From Phormidium tenue FACHB-1052 (lineage in GTDB: Bacteria; Cyanobacteriota; Cyanobacteriia; Phormidesmidales; Phormidesmidaceae), in the NCBI RefSeq assembly GCF_014696675.1, contig NZ_JACJQN010000001.1, positions 434,001-498,000 on the forward strand: a DNA stretch of 64,000 nt, read 5' to 3'. Below the pieces are notes generated by a model. That model searched no databases, was not told where the DNA came from, and saw only the letters and a list, made by a program, of their open reading frames with translations. Shown here piece after piece: positions 51,224 through 60,828 of this stretch. A program made the position numbers and the translations under genes. How positions within the stretch are numbered: position 1 is the stretch's first letter; each line of letters opens with the position of its first letter.

Positions 51224-51712
51224 TCAACCAGGTGGGATATCTGAGGCAGATTGGGTAGAAGGCGTAACTGACAGCTCTAGGGTGCTGAGCAGCTCTGCGA
51301 GACGGTTTTGATCGGTGAGATAGAGATAGCCGATCAGAGCCTCAAATGCAGTGGACTGCTGATAAATTTGGCTATCTACCCGTCGGGGACCACGAGACGA
51401 AGCGTTGCGTCCCCGGCGCAGTAGGTCTTGTTCAGCAGCGGTGAGCAGCGGCAAGAGCTGCTGTACTTGACGGGCCTGTTGCTCAGCTCGAACCTGGTTG
51501 ACAACCTGCTGATGAAAGGCCTGAATACGTTTGGGAGGCAGCAAAAAACTGCCCCGCACAAAGAGTTCATAGACCGCATCACCGATGTAGGCAAGGGCCA
51601 CGGGGGATAAGGCATTGACCTGCTCTAGGGTAAGAGACCCAGCAGGACTATGAGCACCAAACTGTCGCAGCCCCAGCAGGCTGGCCGAAGGCTCGGGAGT
51701 TAGGTCAGCCAC
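51224..51712 (-). CDS. mrnC: Mini-ribonuclease III (MrnC)
   Basis: A 162-residue protein with an RNase III catalytic domain but no double-stranded-RNA-binding domain. Family features: [25 protein letters not shown] (metal Asp in IGDAVYE), [13 protein letters not shown] and [12 protein letters not shown] (second acidic cluster). Mini-III processes 23S rRNA in Bacillus and works on introns and rRNA in plastids. It is convergent with recQ at 12 bp and has a 5' neighbour STAS gene on the same strand, 35 bp away. Confidence 0.92.
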   Translation of the reverse strand: MADLTPEPSASLLGLRQFGAHSPAGSLTLEQVNALSPVALAYIGDAVYELFVRGSFLLPPKRIQAFHQQVVNQVRAEQQARQVQQLLPLLTAAEQDLLRRGRNASSRGPRRVDSQIYQQSTAFEALIGYLYLTDQNRLAELLSTLELSVTPSTQSASDIPPG

Positions 51713-51746
51713 AGCTACCTCTGGCTAAGCCAATAGAGACCTGGGG

Positions 51747-52124
51747 CTATTCACTGGGCGGGTTTTCGAGGTGGGCGATCGCATCTTCTACTGAGGGCTG
51801 TAGCGACAGAAACTTTTCTAGCCGCACCAGCTTCACAGTTTGGGTAACGCGGGGGTTGGTCACCACCTGCACGGTGCCACCTTCGGTGGTTGCTTTTTTG
51901 ACAAGCTGCACCAGTGCACCAAGACCGGAGCTATCGACAAAATCGATAGTTGCCAAATCTAAAATGATGTTGTTCGGCCCCGCTTCGACGTACTTGGTCA
52001 TTACCTTGCGAAACGCAGGTTCTGAGAAAGCGTCTAACAAGCCCGTGAGGCGAAAAAGTTGATAGGTTCCCCTGACATCGCGGGTGCCTCGCAAGCTTAC
52101 GGTCAGGGTTAGAGATTCAGCGAT
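51747..52124 (-). CDS. STAS-domain anti-sigma factor antagonist-like protein, apparent ATC start
   Basis: A STAS protein of the SpoIIAA type: LFRLTGLLDAFSEPAFRKVM, a conserved DFVDSSGLGALVQL with the phosphorylatable Ser, and VTQTVKLVRLEKFLSL. Length is 125 residues from 52124. The only conventional in-frame start is TTG 52094, which would cut into LRGTRDV. A perfect AAGGAGG (52137-52131) lies 6 nt before ATC at 52124, and from there A-E-S-L-T-L-T-V-S-L-R-G-T reads like a native STAS N-terminus. I therefore take ATC as the likely start. Partner kinase or sigma regulator genes are not in the window. Confidence 0.8.
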   Translation of the reverse strand: MAESLTLTVSLRGTRDVRGTYQLFRLTGLLDAFSEPAFRKVMTKYVEAGPNNIILDLATIDFVDSSGLGALVQLVKKATTEGGTVQVVTNPRVTQTVKLVRLEKFLSLQPSVEDAIAHLENPPSE

Positions 52125-52347
52125 GGGAAACCTCCTTGTGCTCCAATTCGACGTTAAATATAGGCCAGGATACTGCTGACCGCAAGGGGTGAAACCGTAC
52201 CCCAGCCAATTGGCTGCCAGGTCTGTAGCCCGAGCAAGACCTAAACCAGAGTTACTGCCCTACTGTAGACAGATAGCATATAGCGGTTTGGCTAGATTGT
52301 GCCAACCTGATCGAGAAACCGCTCAACTGGCGCTGCGCTAGGCACCG

Positions 52348-53511
52348 TTAGACGGGTAACTGTTGCTGACGATGGCTGCGCATGGAGTCAACAAACTTAG
52401 CAAAGAGGTAGTCGGCATCGTGGGGACCAGGGCTGGCCTCAGGGTGATACTGCACCGAGAACAGGGGTAGAGTCTTGTGGGCTAGCCCGGCCACGGTCTG
52501 ATCGTTGAGATTGAGATGGGTCACCCTAACCGTGTCTTCAGGAATTGAGGCGGCGTCGAGGGCAAAGCCGTGATTTTGACTGGTGATTTCCACCTGACGT
52601 TCTAAACCGCACGGCTGGTTTAACCCCCGATGGCCAAATCGCAGCTTAAACGTCGATGCCCCCAGCGAGAGCCCCAAAATCTGATGGCCCATGCAAATAC
52701 CAAAGGTGGGGAGCGAGTAGTTTAAGAGCGCCTGCACCAGCTCTGGGGCCTTGGTCACCGCTGCCGGGTCGCCAGGGCCATTGGACAGGAAAATACCGTC
52801 GGGCTGATAGCTCATAATTTGCTCTGCCGTCGCGCTGGCGGGCACCACAATCACCCGACACCCATAGCTGGCCAGGCGGCGCAGGATGTTGCGCTTTACG
52901 CCAAAATCAACGGCAACTACGGTCAGCGGAGCGCCTTCACCTGGGTCTGAAACGGTGGGGCCAAAGGCCCAGGCCTCGTCGGTCACCTCAGTCCACTCAT
53001 AGATTTGATCGGTGGTCACCTGATCGACCAGGTTGAGTCCAGCCATAGAGGGCGCGTCTTGCAACTGGCGCAGCAGCTCTTCGGGATCGAGCACAGTGGT
53101 AGAAATAGCCCCATTCATCGCCCCTGCCGTACGCAGTTTGCGAGTCAGGGCACGGGTGTCGATGCCAAAAATGCCGGGAATTTTGTGGGTCTTGAGGTAG
53201 TTGGGCAACGACTGGGTGGAGCGCCAATTGCTGGGAATTTCACAGATATTGCGGGCGATCGCACCCCTAATATGGGGCCGACTCGACTCCTCATCGTCGG
53301 GGTTAACGCCGGTATTGCCCAGCTCGGGGTAGGTAAACGTGACAATCTGGCCACAGTAGCTAGGGTCGGTCATGACTTCTTGATATCCCGTCATGCCGGT
53401 GTTGAAGACCACCTCTCCCATCACGGTGCCCGGTGCCCCAAACGACCAGCCTCGAAACACCGAGCCATCGGCCAACACAAGCACTGCGGGAGGGGCATCA
53501 GGGAAAACCAT
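52348..53511 (-). CDS. carA: Carbamoyl-phosphate synthase small subunit
   Basis: A 387-residue glutaminase that hydrolyses glutamine and passes ammonia to CarB for arginine and pyrimidine synthesis. N-terminal domain: [37 protein letters not shown]. The class I amidotransferase domain (about 190-375) has the catalytic Cys in [13 protein letters not shown] and the His in [21 protein letters not shown] 53511 ([13 protein letters not shown]) is chosen; 17 residues further upstream to 53562 are not conserved-looking. carB is not adjacent. The STAS gene lies 220 bp downstream on the same strand. Confidence 0.96.
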   Translation of the reverse strand: MVFPDAPPAVLVLADGSVFRGWSFGAPGTVMGEVVFNTGMTGYQEVMTDPSYCGQIVTFTYPELGNTGVNPDDEESSRPHIRGAIARNICEIPSNWRSTQSLPNYLKTHKIPGIFGIDTRALTRKLRTAGAMNGAISTTVLDPEELLRQLQDAPSMAGLNLVDQVTTDQIYEWTEVTDEAWAFGPTVSDPGEGAPLTVVAVDFGVKRNILRRLASYGCRVIVVPASATAEQIMSYQPDGIFLSNGPGDPAAVTKAPELVQALLNYSLPTFGICMGHQILGLSLGASTFKLRFGHRGLNQPCGLERQVEITSQNHGFALDAASIPEDTVRVTHLNLNDQTVAGLAHKTLPLFSVQYHPEASPGPHDADYLFAKFVDSMRSHRQQQLPV

Positions 53512-53726
53512 GGCGAGTTGCTCAGCGCTAAGAATCGCTATTATCCTAAGGCCAAAGGCCAACTTTCAGCTATTCCATCACAGACTAAATCGTTCTCCAG
53601 CTTCCCAGTCTGGCGCGGTTCTCGATCCGCTTTGGTGCAGACCCAGATCAACCGTGACGGTCACAGGATGTGAATGGGGCATCTTATGTTTTAAGACTAA
53701 GCACTTAAGCGACTGGAGCAGCAGCT

Positions 53727-54566
53727 ATGGAAAGAGCCGGGGCGATCGCTAATCGGTTGGTGCTGGCAACGATGGCCCTGGGCTTAGCAGGCTGCGACCT
53801 GTTGGCCAGTACGATAGTGCCGAGCATTCCCAACGAGGATGCTATGGGAACCTCTCAGGCCGCGATCGCCGAACCAGTCGTTTTACCGATCACGGCTGAG
53901 CCAGCCCCAGTGCCGTCCCCCGCTCCAGATTCCTTTCGTGAGGCGGTGAATCGGGCGACCAGCGCCGTGGCGATTGGCCAGTCGGCCCAGTCAAAGGCCG
54001 ATTGGCAACTGGCTGCCAGCCGCTGGCAGCAGGCGATCGCCCTGATGGAGCAGGTGCCGAGCAGCAGCCCCAACCAAGCCCAGGCCAAGACTAAAGCCCA
54101 GGAGTATAAGCAACACCTGGCCAGCGCCCAGCGTCGGGCCACGGGCAGCATCGTGCCAGCCTCAGCTGCGATCGCTGCCGCCCCAGCCCTCCCCGCTGGC
54201 CTGGCCGCCCAAATTCCCATTCAGCGGCGGCAGGGGGGCACGCCGGTCGTCGCTGTTACCCTCAGGGCAACCACCGGTAGCCAGACGTTTCCGATGCTGT
54301 TTGACACGGGGGCAACCGGCACCCTAATCACCGCTGAAATGGCCCAGGCCGTGGGCGTCACTGTAGTCGGCGAAACCCAGGCTAGAATCGCTGACGGCAG
54401 CGTAGTCACACTTCCCGTTGGCCTTGTGAACGCGGTGGAACTGGGCGGCCTACGGCGGGAGCAGGTCGTGGTGGCGATCGGCGGCAGTTACGGTCTGCTG
54501 GGCCAAGATATCTACGGCGAGTACGGCATCGCCATTGGCTCTCACATGATTCACCTGCATCAGTAG
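53727..54566 (+). CDS. Retropepsin-like aspartic protease lipoprotein
   Basis: A 279-residue exported protein. The N-terminus has a basic part, a hydrophobic helix and a lipobox L-A-G-C (LALMALGLAGCD-type, Cys near residue 24), then a long alanine/proline-rich linker (30-150) with an alpha-helical ASRWQQAIALMEQVPSSSP piece. The C-terminal half is an aspartyl protease domain of the gag-asp/TIGR02281 type, with active-site TFPMLFDTGATGTLITAEMA and GLLGQDIYGEYGIAI. Such single-domain proteases work as dimers. Substrate unknown. ATG 53727. Confidence 0.82.
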   Translation: MERAGAIANRLVLATMALGLAGCDLLASTIVPSIPNEDAMGTSQAAIAEPVVLPITAEPAPVPSPAPDSFREAVNRATSAVAIGQSAQSKADWQLAASRWQQAIALMEQVPSSSPNQAQAKTKAQEYKQHLASAQRRATGSIVPASAAIAAAPALPAGLAAQIPIQRRQGGTPVVAVTLRATTGSQTFPMLFDTGATGTLITAEMAQAVGVTVVGETQARIADGSVVTLPVGLVNAVELGGLRREQVVVAIGGSYGLLGQDIYGEYGIAIGSHMIHLHQ

Positions 54567-54633
54567 GTTCAGGAGCCTATGCCAGCCCAGTTTGTGAGAA
54601 TATGCAGCAGGTTTTGATCGTTTTCGGTGCCCT

Positions 54634-55536
54634 ATGACTGCTTCTGTGCTGCCTGTTGCCTCTACCGCTTTAAGCGAAGCTACCTCCATTGAGCTGGCGG
54701 CAAATGTGCGTATAGCTGCGGTCAACACCCCGCTTCTGGCAGCCCCAATTCCCACCGCCTACGTGGCCGCTGGGGAAGACTCAGGCACACCACCCCTGCT
54801 CCTCATCCACGGCTTTGACAGCTCACTGTTTGAGTTTCGTCGCCTGCTGCCTCTGCTAGAATCCCGCACCTGGGCTGTGGATCTGCTGGGGTTTGGGTTT
54901 AGCGATCGCGCCCTCGTTCCCGACCTCTCCCCTGGGGCCATCAAGCTACACCTGCACAGCTTTTGGCAGCAGCAGATTGGCCGTCCGGTGGTGCTCGTCG
55001 GAGCCTCCATGGGCGGGGCCGCCGCCATCGACTTTGCCCTCACCTATCCCGATGCGGTAGCTGGCCTGGTGCTGATCGATGCCGCTGGCTTTGCCGCTGG
55101 CCCGGCCATGGGCAACCTGATGGTGCCACCATTAGATAGCTGGGCCACAGCCTTTTTGCGCAACCCCAGGGTGCGGCGCAGCATTAGCCGTCAGGCCTAC
55201 TTCGACAAAACCTTGGTCACCGCCGATGCCGAACTGTGCGCCGCCCTGCACCTCCAGTGTCCCGGCTGGCAGGAGGCTCTGATTGCTTTTACCAAAAGCG
55301 GCGGCTACAACTTTCTGACCACCAAAGTTCCTAAAATCGCCTGCCCCACCCTGGTGATCTGGGGCGAGCAGGACAGAATTTTAGGCACGAAGGACGCGCG
55401 ACGGTTTGAGCGCGCGATTCCTCACAGTAAGCTGGTCTGGATTGCCAACTGCGGCCATGTGCCCCACTTAGAGAAGCCCCAAGAGACGGCGGCGGCGATC
55501 GCCCCCTTCATCGCCCAACTGGCCCCAACCGCCTGA
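54634..55536 (+). CDS. Alpha/beta hydrolase
   Basis: A 300-residue alpha/beta-fold hydrolase. Seen: LLLIHGFDSSLFEFRRLLPLL with the oxyanion His-Gly, the nucleophile elbow VVLVGASMGGAAAI (Ser in G-A-S-M-G), LVLIDAAGFAAGPAM, WGEQDRILGTKDARRF with the Asp, and NCGHVPHLEKPQETA with the catalytic His. Substrate not apparent. The first 35 residues before the domain are variable. It follows the protease gene by 67 bp in the same direction and is followed by gcvP after 133 bp. Confidence 0.88.
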   Translation: MTASVLPVASTALSEATSIELAANVRIAAVNTPLLAAPIPTAYVAAGEDSGTPPLLLIHGFDSSLFEFRRLLPLLESRTWAVDLLGFGFSDRALVPDLSPGAIKLHLHSFWQQQIGRPVVLVGASMGGAAAIDFALTYPDAVAGLVLIDAAGFAAGPAMGNLMVPPLDSWATAFLRNPRVRRSISRQAYFDKTLVTADAELCAALHLQCPGWQEALIAFTKSGGYNFLTTKVPKIACPTLVIWGEQDRILGTKDARRFERAIPHSKLVWIANCGHVPHLEKPQETAAAIAPFIAQLAPTA

Positions 55537-55669
55537 GCATTCCTTGTAGATGGTGCCAACGGGGCAGCAAATTTATCGCCAATGTTTCAAGATATGTAAT
55601 GAAGAGTCGCGCAGCCTTGGGGCGCGATCGAGGCAATCCTAACCATTTTGGAGCCATCCGCAAACGGGT

Positions 55670-58603
55670 ATGACGCAACTTTTTCCCCAGACCAGCACCG
55701 TTGATGCCGAAACCGTCATGCCAATGAGCAACGGCACCGCCCCTGCTGCCCCCCTCAGCCCCTTTGCGGCGCGCCATTTAGGGCCGATCGCTGACGACAC
55801 CGAGGCGATGCTCACCGCCCTGGGCTACACCACCTTAGATGAGCTAATCGATGCCACTGTGCCTGCGGCGATTCGGCTACCCCATGCCCTCAAGCTGCCC
55901 CAGGGGCTAGACGAGGCCACGGCTCTCGCCCAGCTAAAAACCCTGGCCAATCAAAATCAGGTGTGGCGATCGTACCTGGGCCTGGGCTACGCCAACACCC
56001 TGACCCCGGCGGTGATTCAGCGCAACGTGCTTGAAAATCCCGGCTGGTATACCCAATACACCCCCTACCAGCCCGAAATTTCCCAGGGGCGGCTAGAGGC
56101 ACTGCTCAACTTCCAAACCCTGGTGAGCGATCTCACGGGGATGGAAATTGCCAACGCCTCCCTGCTCGACGAAGGCACCGCCGCCGCCGAGGCCATGACC
56201 TTGGCCTTCAACGCCCGCAAGCAAAAAGACGCCAAAACCTTTTGGGTTTCGTCCGCCTGCCATCCCCAGACCATCGACGTGGTGAGAACCCGCGCCCTGC
56301 CCCTGGGCATTGAGCTCGTCGTGGGCGATCATCAAACCTTTAGCTTCGACACCCCAGTATTTGGCGTGCTGCTGCAATACCCCGCCACCGATGGGGCCGT
56401 CTACAGCTACGAAGACTTTGTCACCCAGGCCCACAACCACCACACCCTCGTCACCGTTGCCGCCGACCTGCTCAGCCTCACCCTGCTGCGCCCCCCCGGC
56501 GAATTTGGTGCTGACATTGTGGTCGGCAACACCCAGCGCTTTGGCGTGCCCCTGGGCTTTGGCGGACCCCACGCTGCCTTCTTTGCCACCCGCAACAGCT
56601 TTGCCCGCAAGTTGCCCGGTCGCCTAGTGGGCGTCTCCAAAGACACCTACGGCAACCCCGCCCTGCGCCTCACCCTGCAAACCCGCGAACAGCACATTCG
56701 CCGCGATGCCGCCACCAGCAATATTTGCACCGCTCAGGTGCTGCTGGCGATCATGGCCAGCATGTACGCGGTGTATCACGGGCCGGAGGGGTTGAGGGCG
56801 ATCGCATCCCGCATCCACCACCAGGCCCAGACCCTCGCTGTCGCCCTCACCGAGGCTGGCTTTGACCTAGGCACAGAGCCTGTGTTCGATACACTGCGAG
56901 TGACAGTGGGCAATGCCCAGGCCGCCATCCTCGACCGCGCCGCCGCGCACCACATCAACCTGCGCGTGCTCGATGCCCAAACACTGATCGTCGCCCTCGA
57001 CGAAACCGTCACCGACGCCGATCTTCAAGACCTGATTACCGTTTTTACCGACGAGCCCAATTCAGAATTCAAAATTCAAAATTCAAAACTTCCCCATTCC
57101 CCACTCCCTCACCCCCTCACTCGCACCACCCCCTACCTCACCCACCCCACCTTTAACCGCTACCACTCCGAAACGGAGATGCTGCGGTACCTCTATCGCC
57201 TACAAAACAAAGATCTCTCCCTGGCGACGGCAATGATTCCGTTGGGCTCCTGCACCATGAAACTCAACGCTACCGCCGAGATGGTGCCTGTCACCTGGCC
57301 CGAGTTTGGCCAGATTCACCCCTTTGCCCCCGCCGAGCAGACCGCAGGCTACCGGCAGTTGTTTGCTGACTTAGAAACCTGGCTGGCCGAAATCACTGGG
57401 TTTGACGGCGTTTCGCTCCAGCCCAACGCGGGTGCCCAGGGCGAATACGCGGGCCTGTTAGTGATTCGTGAGTATCACCAACAACGGGGCGACCACCACC
57501 GCAACGTCTGCCTGATTCCCCAGTCGGCCCACGGCACCAACCCCGCCAGCGCCGTCATGGCCGGCATGAAGGTCGTCCCCGTCGCCTGTGATGAGGATGG
57601 CAACATTGATGTGACCGACCTGCAAGCCAAAGCCGAAAAGCACAGCGAGAATCTGTCAGCGCTGATGGTCACCTACCCCTCCACCCACGGGGTGTTTGAG
57701 GCGGGCATTGCCGAAATCTGCGCCATCATCCACACCCACGGTGGTCAGGTCTATATGGATGGAGCCAATATGAATGCTCAGGTGGGTCTCTGCCGCCCCG
57801 CTGACTTTGGAGCCGATGTCTGCCACCTCAACCTGCACAAAACCTTCTGCATTCCCCACGGTGGGGGCGGGCCAGGGGTCGGGCCGATTGGGGTGAAAAG
57901 CCACCTGGTACCCTACCTGCCGGGGCACAGCCTGGTGAATGAAGTCGGCGGCGACCGGGGCATTGGCGCAGTAACCTCGGCCCCCTGGGGTAGCGCCAGC
58001 ATTCTGCCAATTTCATGGATGTACATCGCTATGATGGGCGGTGCGGGGCTGACAAGAGCCACAGAAATCGCCATTCTCAACGCTAACTACATTGCCCAGA
58101 GATTAGCGGGGCACTACGACATTCTCTACACCGGGCAGAACGGACGAGTAGCCCACGAGTGTATTCTCGATGTGCGCCCCTTCAAAAAATCGGCGGATAT
58201 TGGGGTAGAAGATGTGGCCAAACGGCTGATTGACTACGGCTTTCACCCACCAACGATGTCGTGGCCGGTGGCGGGCACGCTAATGGTCGAGCCTACCGAA
58301 AGTGAAGCAAAGGCAGAGCTCGATCGCTTCTGCGATGCGATGATCGCCATTCGTGAGGAGATTCGCGCTATTGAGGCTGGGGAGAGCGATCGCGACAACA
58401 ACCTGCTCAAAAACGCGCCCCATACGGCGATCGATCTGGTCTCTGACTGGAATCGTCCCTACAGCCGAGAGCAGGCGGTGTTTCCGACACCGTTTACCCG
58501 CAGCGCCAAGTTTTGGCCAGCGGTGAACCGCATTGATCAGGCCTACGGCGATCGCAACCTGATTTGCTCCTGCATCGGCATGGATGCCTACAGCGAAGCC
58601 TAG
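55670..58603 (+). CDS. gcvP: Glycine dehydrogenase (aminomethyl-transferring), P protein
   Basis: A 977-residue PLP enzyme of the glycine cleavage system, needed in cyanobacteria for photorespiratory glycine. The N-terminal half ([47 protein letters not shown]) and the C-terminal half ([38 protein letters not shown] with the PLP lysine) are complete. Between them, at residues about 464-483, a low-complexity in-frame segment ([20 protein letters not shown]) is inserted, encoded by a tandem repeat; it lies at the natural junction of the two domains and should be tolerated. ATG 55670. Confidence 0.96.
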   Translation: MTQLFPQTSTVDAETVMPMSNGTAPAAPLSPFAARHLGPIADDTEAMLTALGYTTLDELIDATVPAAIRLPHALKLPQGLDEATALAQLKTLANQNQVWRSYLGLGYANTLTPAVIQRNVLENPGWYTQYTPYQPEISQGRLEALLNFQTLVSDLTGMEIANASLLDEGTAAAEAMTLAFNARKQKDAKTFWVSSACHPQTIDVVRTRALPLGIELVVGDHQTFSFDTPVFGVLLQYPATDGAVYSYEDFVTQAHNHHTLVTVAADLLSLTLLRPPGEFGADIVVGNTQRFGVPLGFGGPHAAFFATRNSFARKLPGRLVGVSKDTYGNPALRLTLQTREQHIRRDAATSNICTAQVLLAIMASMYAVYHGPEGLRAIASRIHHQAQTLAVALTEAGFDLGTEPVFDTLRVTVGNAQAAILDRAAAHHINLRVLDAQTLIVALDETVTDADLQDLITVFTDEPNSEFKIQNSKLPHSPLPHPLTRTTPYLTHPTFNRYHSETEMLRYLYRLQNKDLSLATAMIPLGSCTMKLNATAEMVPVTWPEFGQIHPFAPAEQTAGYRQLFADLETWLAEITGFDGVSLQPNAGAQGEYAGLLVIREYHQQRGDHHRNVCLIPQSAHGTNPASAVMAGMKVVPVACDEDGNIDVTDLQAKAEKHSENLSALMVTYPSTHGVFEAGIAEICAIIHTHGGQVYMDGANMNAQVGLCRPADFGADVCHLNLHKTFCIPHGGGGPGVGPIGVKSHLVPYLPGHSLVNEVGGDRGIGAVTSAPWGSASILPISWMYIAMMGGAGLTRATEIAILNANYIAQRLAGHYDILYTGQNGRVAHECILDVRPFKKSADIGVEDVAKRLIDYGFHPPTMSWPVAGTLMVEPTESEAKAELDRFCDAMIAIREEIRAIEAGESDRDNNLLKNAPHTAIDLVSDWNRPYSREQAVFPTPFTRSAKFWPAVNRIDQAYGDRNLICSCIGMDAYSEA
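57059..57121 (+). repeat. Intragenic repeat element in gcvP
   Basis: Three tandem copies of ATTCAAA (57067-57073, 57074-57080, 57081-57087) followed by a C-rich, pyrimidine tract (about 57089-57120: CTTCCCC, ATTCCCC, ACTCCC, TCACCCC). The same kinds of sequence are commonly seen between genes in cyanobacteria. Here the insertion is a multiple of three and keeps gcvP open. Confidence 0.8.
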
Positions 58604-58693
58604 GGGGTTTCTCTCTGGAAATTCTTCAAATTCGCTGCAAGCCACGGCTTTGCCTTTAAGCTAAAGCTGTTAAGTTGCTAGACGTTCAACGTA

Positions 58694-59356
58694 ATGGCTA
58701 ATTCTCCGCAACCTCGGGTGATTTTTTTAGATGCGGTTGGCACGCTGTTTGGGGTGGCGGGCAGCGTTGGCGCAGCCTACGCCGATATGGCCCAGCACCA
58801 CGGCATTGAGGTCGATGCTGCGACCTTAAATCAGGCATTTTTTCGAGCCTTTAGAGCTGCCCCAGAAATGGCTTTCCCCGGTAGCGAGCCAACCACAATA
58901 CCCGAGCAGGAGTATCGCTGGTGGCGGGTGATTGCCCAGCAGACCTTTAGCAGTGCCGGGGTGCTCGATCGCTTCGTCGATTTCGACAGCTTTTTTGCCG
59001 ACCTCTACGCCCACTTTGCGACCGCCGCCCCCTGGGAACTCTACCCCGACGTGCCCCCGGCCCTCGATCGCTGGCGGCGACGCGGCATCACCCTGGGGGT
59101 GATCTCAAACTTCGACACCCGGCTCTATCAAGTGCTCGAAGAACTCAACCTGGCCACCTATTTCAGCTCAGTCACACTGTCGTCTGAGGCCGGGGCCGCC
59201 AAGCCCGACCCGCTCATTTTTGCCACCGCCCTGCAAAAGCACCGCTGCGACGCCAGCCAAGCCTGGCACGTCGGCGACAGCAAAACCGACGATTACGAAG
59301 GAGCCAAAGCCGCTGGGCTGCACGGCATCTTGGTCAAACGACCTGTGAATGGGTAG
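58694..59356 (+). CDS. HAD-IA family hydrolase
   Basis: A 220-residue haloacid-dehalogenase-like phosphatase. Motif I is VIFLDAVGTLFGVAG (nucleophile Asp, with D-A-V-G in place of the usual D-x-D, so a second acid is missing), motif II is GVISNFDTRLY, motif III is the Lys in AKPDPLIF, motif IV is GDSKTDDYEGAKAAGLHGILV. The loss of the second Asp at motif I (Asp-Ala) is unusual; HDHD3-type eukaryotic relatives share such replacements. Substrate unknown. It is downstream of gcvP by 90 bp and convergent with dapF. Confidence 0.85.
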   Translation: MANSPQPRVIFLDAVGTLFGVAGSVGAAYADMAQHHGIEVDAATLNQAFFRAFRAAPEMAFPGSEPTTIPEQEYRWWRVIAQQTFSSAGVLDRFVDFDSFFADLYAHFATAAPWELYPDVPPALDRWRRRGITLGVISNFDTRLYQVLEELNLATYFSSVTLSSEAGAAKPDPLIFATALQKHRCDASQAWHVGDSKTDDYEGAKAAGLHGILVKRPVNG

Positions 59357-59396
59357 GTTCCTCGGCGTTACCTACCCACCCTCGCCATCTAGCAAC

Positions 59397-60245
59397 CTAA
59401 GCTCTGGTGCCCCTAAAGGCCAACTCCGCCGGGCCAGTCATATAAACGCGATTATCGGCGGCTGACCACTCAATATAGAGGGGGCCACCGGGGAGTTCTA
59501 CTGTGGCAGCGCGATCGCACACCCCATTCAGCACCCCCGCCACCAGCGAGGCACAGGCCCCGGTGCCACAGGCCAGGGTGACACCTGCTCCCCGTTCCCA
59601 CACCCGCATTTTGAGGTAGTCGGGCCGCACGACTTGAATAAACTCGGTATTGATGCGCTGGGGAAAGACCTCATGGTGTTCAAACTGGGGGCCAATAGAC
59701 TCCAGCGCGATCGCCGCCACATCCTCCACAAACGTGATGCAGTGCGGGTTGCCCATACTGACGCAGGTCACGTCCCAGGTCTGTCCAGCTACCGTCAGCG
59801 GTACAGCCACCACCTTGTCCTCAGCCGCCGCCAGGGTAGTCGGAATCTCCCGTGCCAGCAGGTAGGGCGGCCCCATATCCACCGTCACCTGGCCATCGGG
59901 TTGCAGGGTGGGCGAAATCAGTCCCGCCAGGGTATGAATTCGGTAGGTGTGGGGTGCCTGGGGTGCCTTGCCATCAGCGGTTTCTAAGGTTTCTAAGAAC
60001 TTGGCCATACAGCGGATGCCGTTGCCGCACATCTCCGGCTCAGAGCCATCGGAGTTGTAGATGCGCATGGTGTAATCGGTGCCCCCCTGCCCCGGCAGCG
60101 CAAAGATCACTCCATCAGCGCCAATGCCAAAATGGCGATCGCACCACTGCACCGCCATCTCAGGGCTGATCACCGGCTCCACCTGGTGACGGTTATCCAC
60201 CAAAACAAAGTCGTTGCCCAAGCCGTGGTACTTGCTGAATTCCAT
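59397..60245 (-). CDS. dapF: Diaminopimelate epimerase
   Basis: A 282-residue PLP-independent racemase converting LL- to meso-diaminopimelate for lysine and murein. The two catalytic cysteines are in [13 protein letters not shown] and [15 protein letters not shown]. The start [20 protein letters not shown] and the end [23 protein letters not shown] are family-typical. ATG 60245. It is divergent from hfq, with a repeat-rich spacer of 210 bp in between. Confidence 0.96.
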   Translation of the reverse strand: MEFSKYHGLGNDFVLVDNRHQVEPVISPEMAVQWCDRHFGIGADGVIFALPGQGGTDYTMRIYNSDGSEPEMCGNGIRCMAKFLETLETADGKAPQAPHTYRIHTLAGLISPTLQPDGQVTVDMGPPYLLAREIPTTLAAAEDKVVAVPLTVAGQTWDVTCVSMGNPHCITFVEDVAAIALESIGPQFEHHEVFPQRINTEFIQVVRPDYLKMRVWERGAGVTLACGTGACASLVAGVLNGVCDRAATVELPGGPLYIEWSAADNRVYMTGPAELAFRGTRA

Positions 60246-60289
60246 AGTGCGCTGTTGCTGAATAAGTGAGCCTTAATTATCGACCAAAG

Positions 60290-60370
60290 TGGGGAGTAAG
60301 GAGTGGGGGGTAGGGAGTAGGGATTTATGGGTTTATCACTCTAGCTATCCCTTACCCCTCGCCCCTCACC
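60290..60370. repeat. Purine/pyrimidine inverted repeat between dapF and hfq
   Basis: GTGGGGAGTAAGGAGTGGGG and GGTAGGGAGTAGGGA (about 60290-60323) are the imperfect complement of TCCCTTACCCCTCGCCCCTCACC (about 60348-60370). The left arm resembles the reverse complement of the C-rich tract inserted in gcvP. It looks like a typical cyanobacterial intergenic repeat that can fold into a long hairpin. Confidence 0.65.
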
Positions 60371-60455
60371 TTCCTTAATAAATTCCCTCCCCTTGTCACC
60401 TAGCCTCGCTAAACGGGGTACCGTAAGACCAGCATAAGTTCAGTGGCCTAGCACC

Positions 60456-60668
60456 ATGTCTCAAGAATTTGCCACCGGGTTGCCGAGCGTTCGCCAGGTT
60501 CAAAATCTAATTCGCGATCACGCTCCGATTGAGGTCAAGCTCATCACCGGCGACGTTATTACTGGTCGTGTCGTATGGCAAGACCCCCAATGCATCTGCA
60601 TACAAACCGAAGACCAGAGCAAGCACCAAATCTGGAAGCAGGCCATTGGCTTCCTAAAATATTCTTAA
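60456..60668 (+). CDS. hfq: Cyanobacterial Hfq (Sm-like RNA-binding protein)
   Basis: A 70-residue protein with the Sm1 segment (SVRQVQNLIRDHAPIEVKLITGDVITGRVVWQD) and a compact Sm2 (CICIQTEDQSKHQIWKQAIGFLKYS). Unlike enterobacterial Hfq it lacks the basic C-terminal tail and the YKHAI motif; cyanobacterial Hfq in Synechocystis does not work mainly through sRNA annealing but binds the type IV pilus ATPase PilB1 and is needed for motility (from memory). ATG 60456. It is separated by 160 bp from comFB. Confidence 0.95.
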   Translation: MSQEFATGLPSVRQVQNLIRDHAPIEVKLITGDVITGRVVWQDPQCICIQTEDQSKHQIWKQAIGFLKYS

Positions 60669-60828
60669 TTCATCGCTGCCCCCTAAGCAGTCTTCACATG
60701 TTCCTGTGGTCTGCCGAATTGATTGGGGCAAACTAAACCCAGGTGGATGCCTACCCCTATTGATATTTCGGTCCCCTAATTTCCAGTAAAAGCCGTTAAT
60801 CCGCCAGTTTCATGGAGCTTTTGACTAA

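Noticed and set aside
53005..53673. 222-residue plus-strand frame over carA
   Set aside because: Covers the conserved carA coding region and shows no protein-like features.
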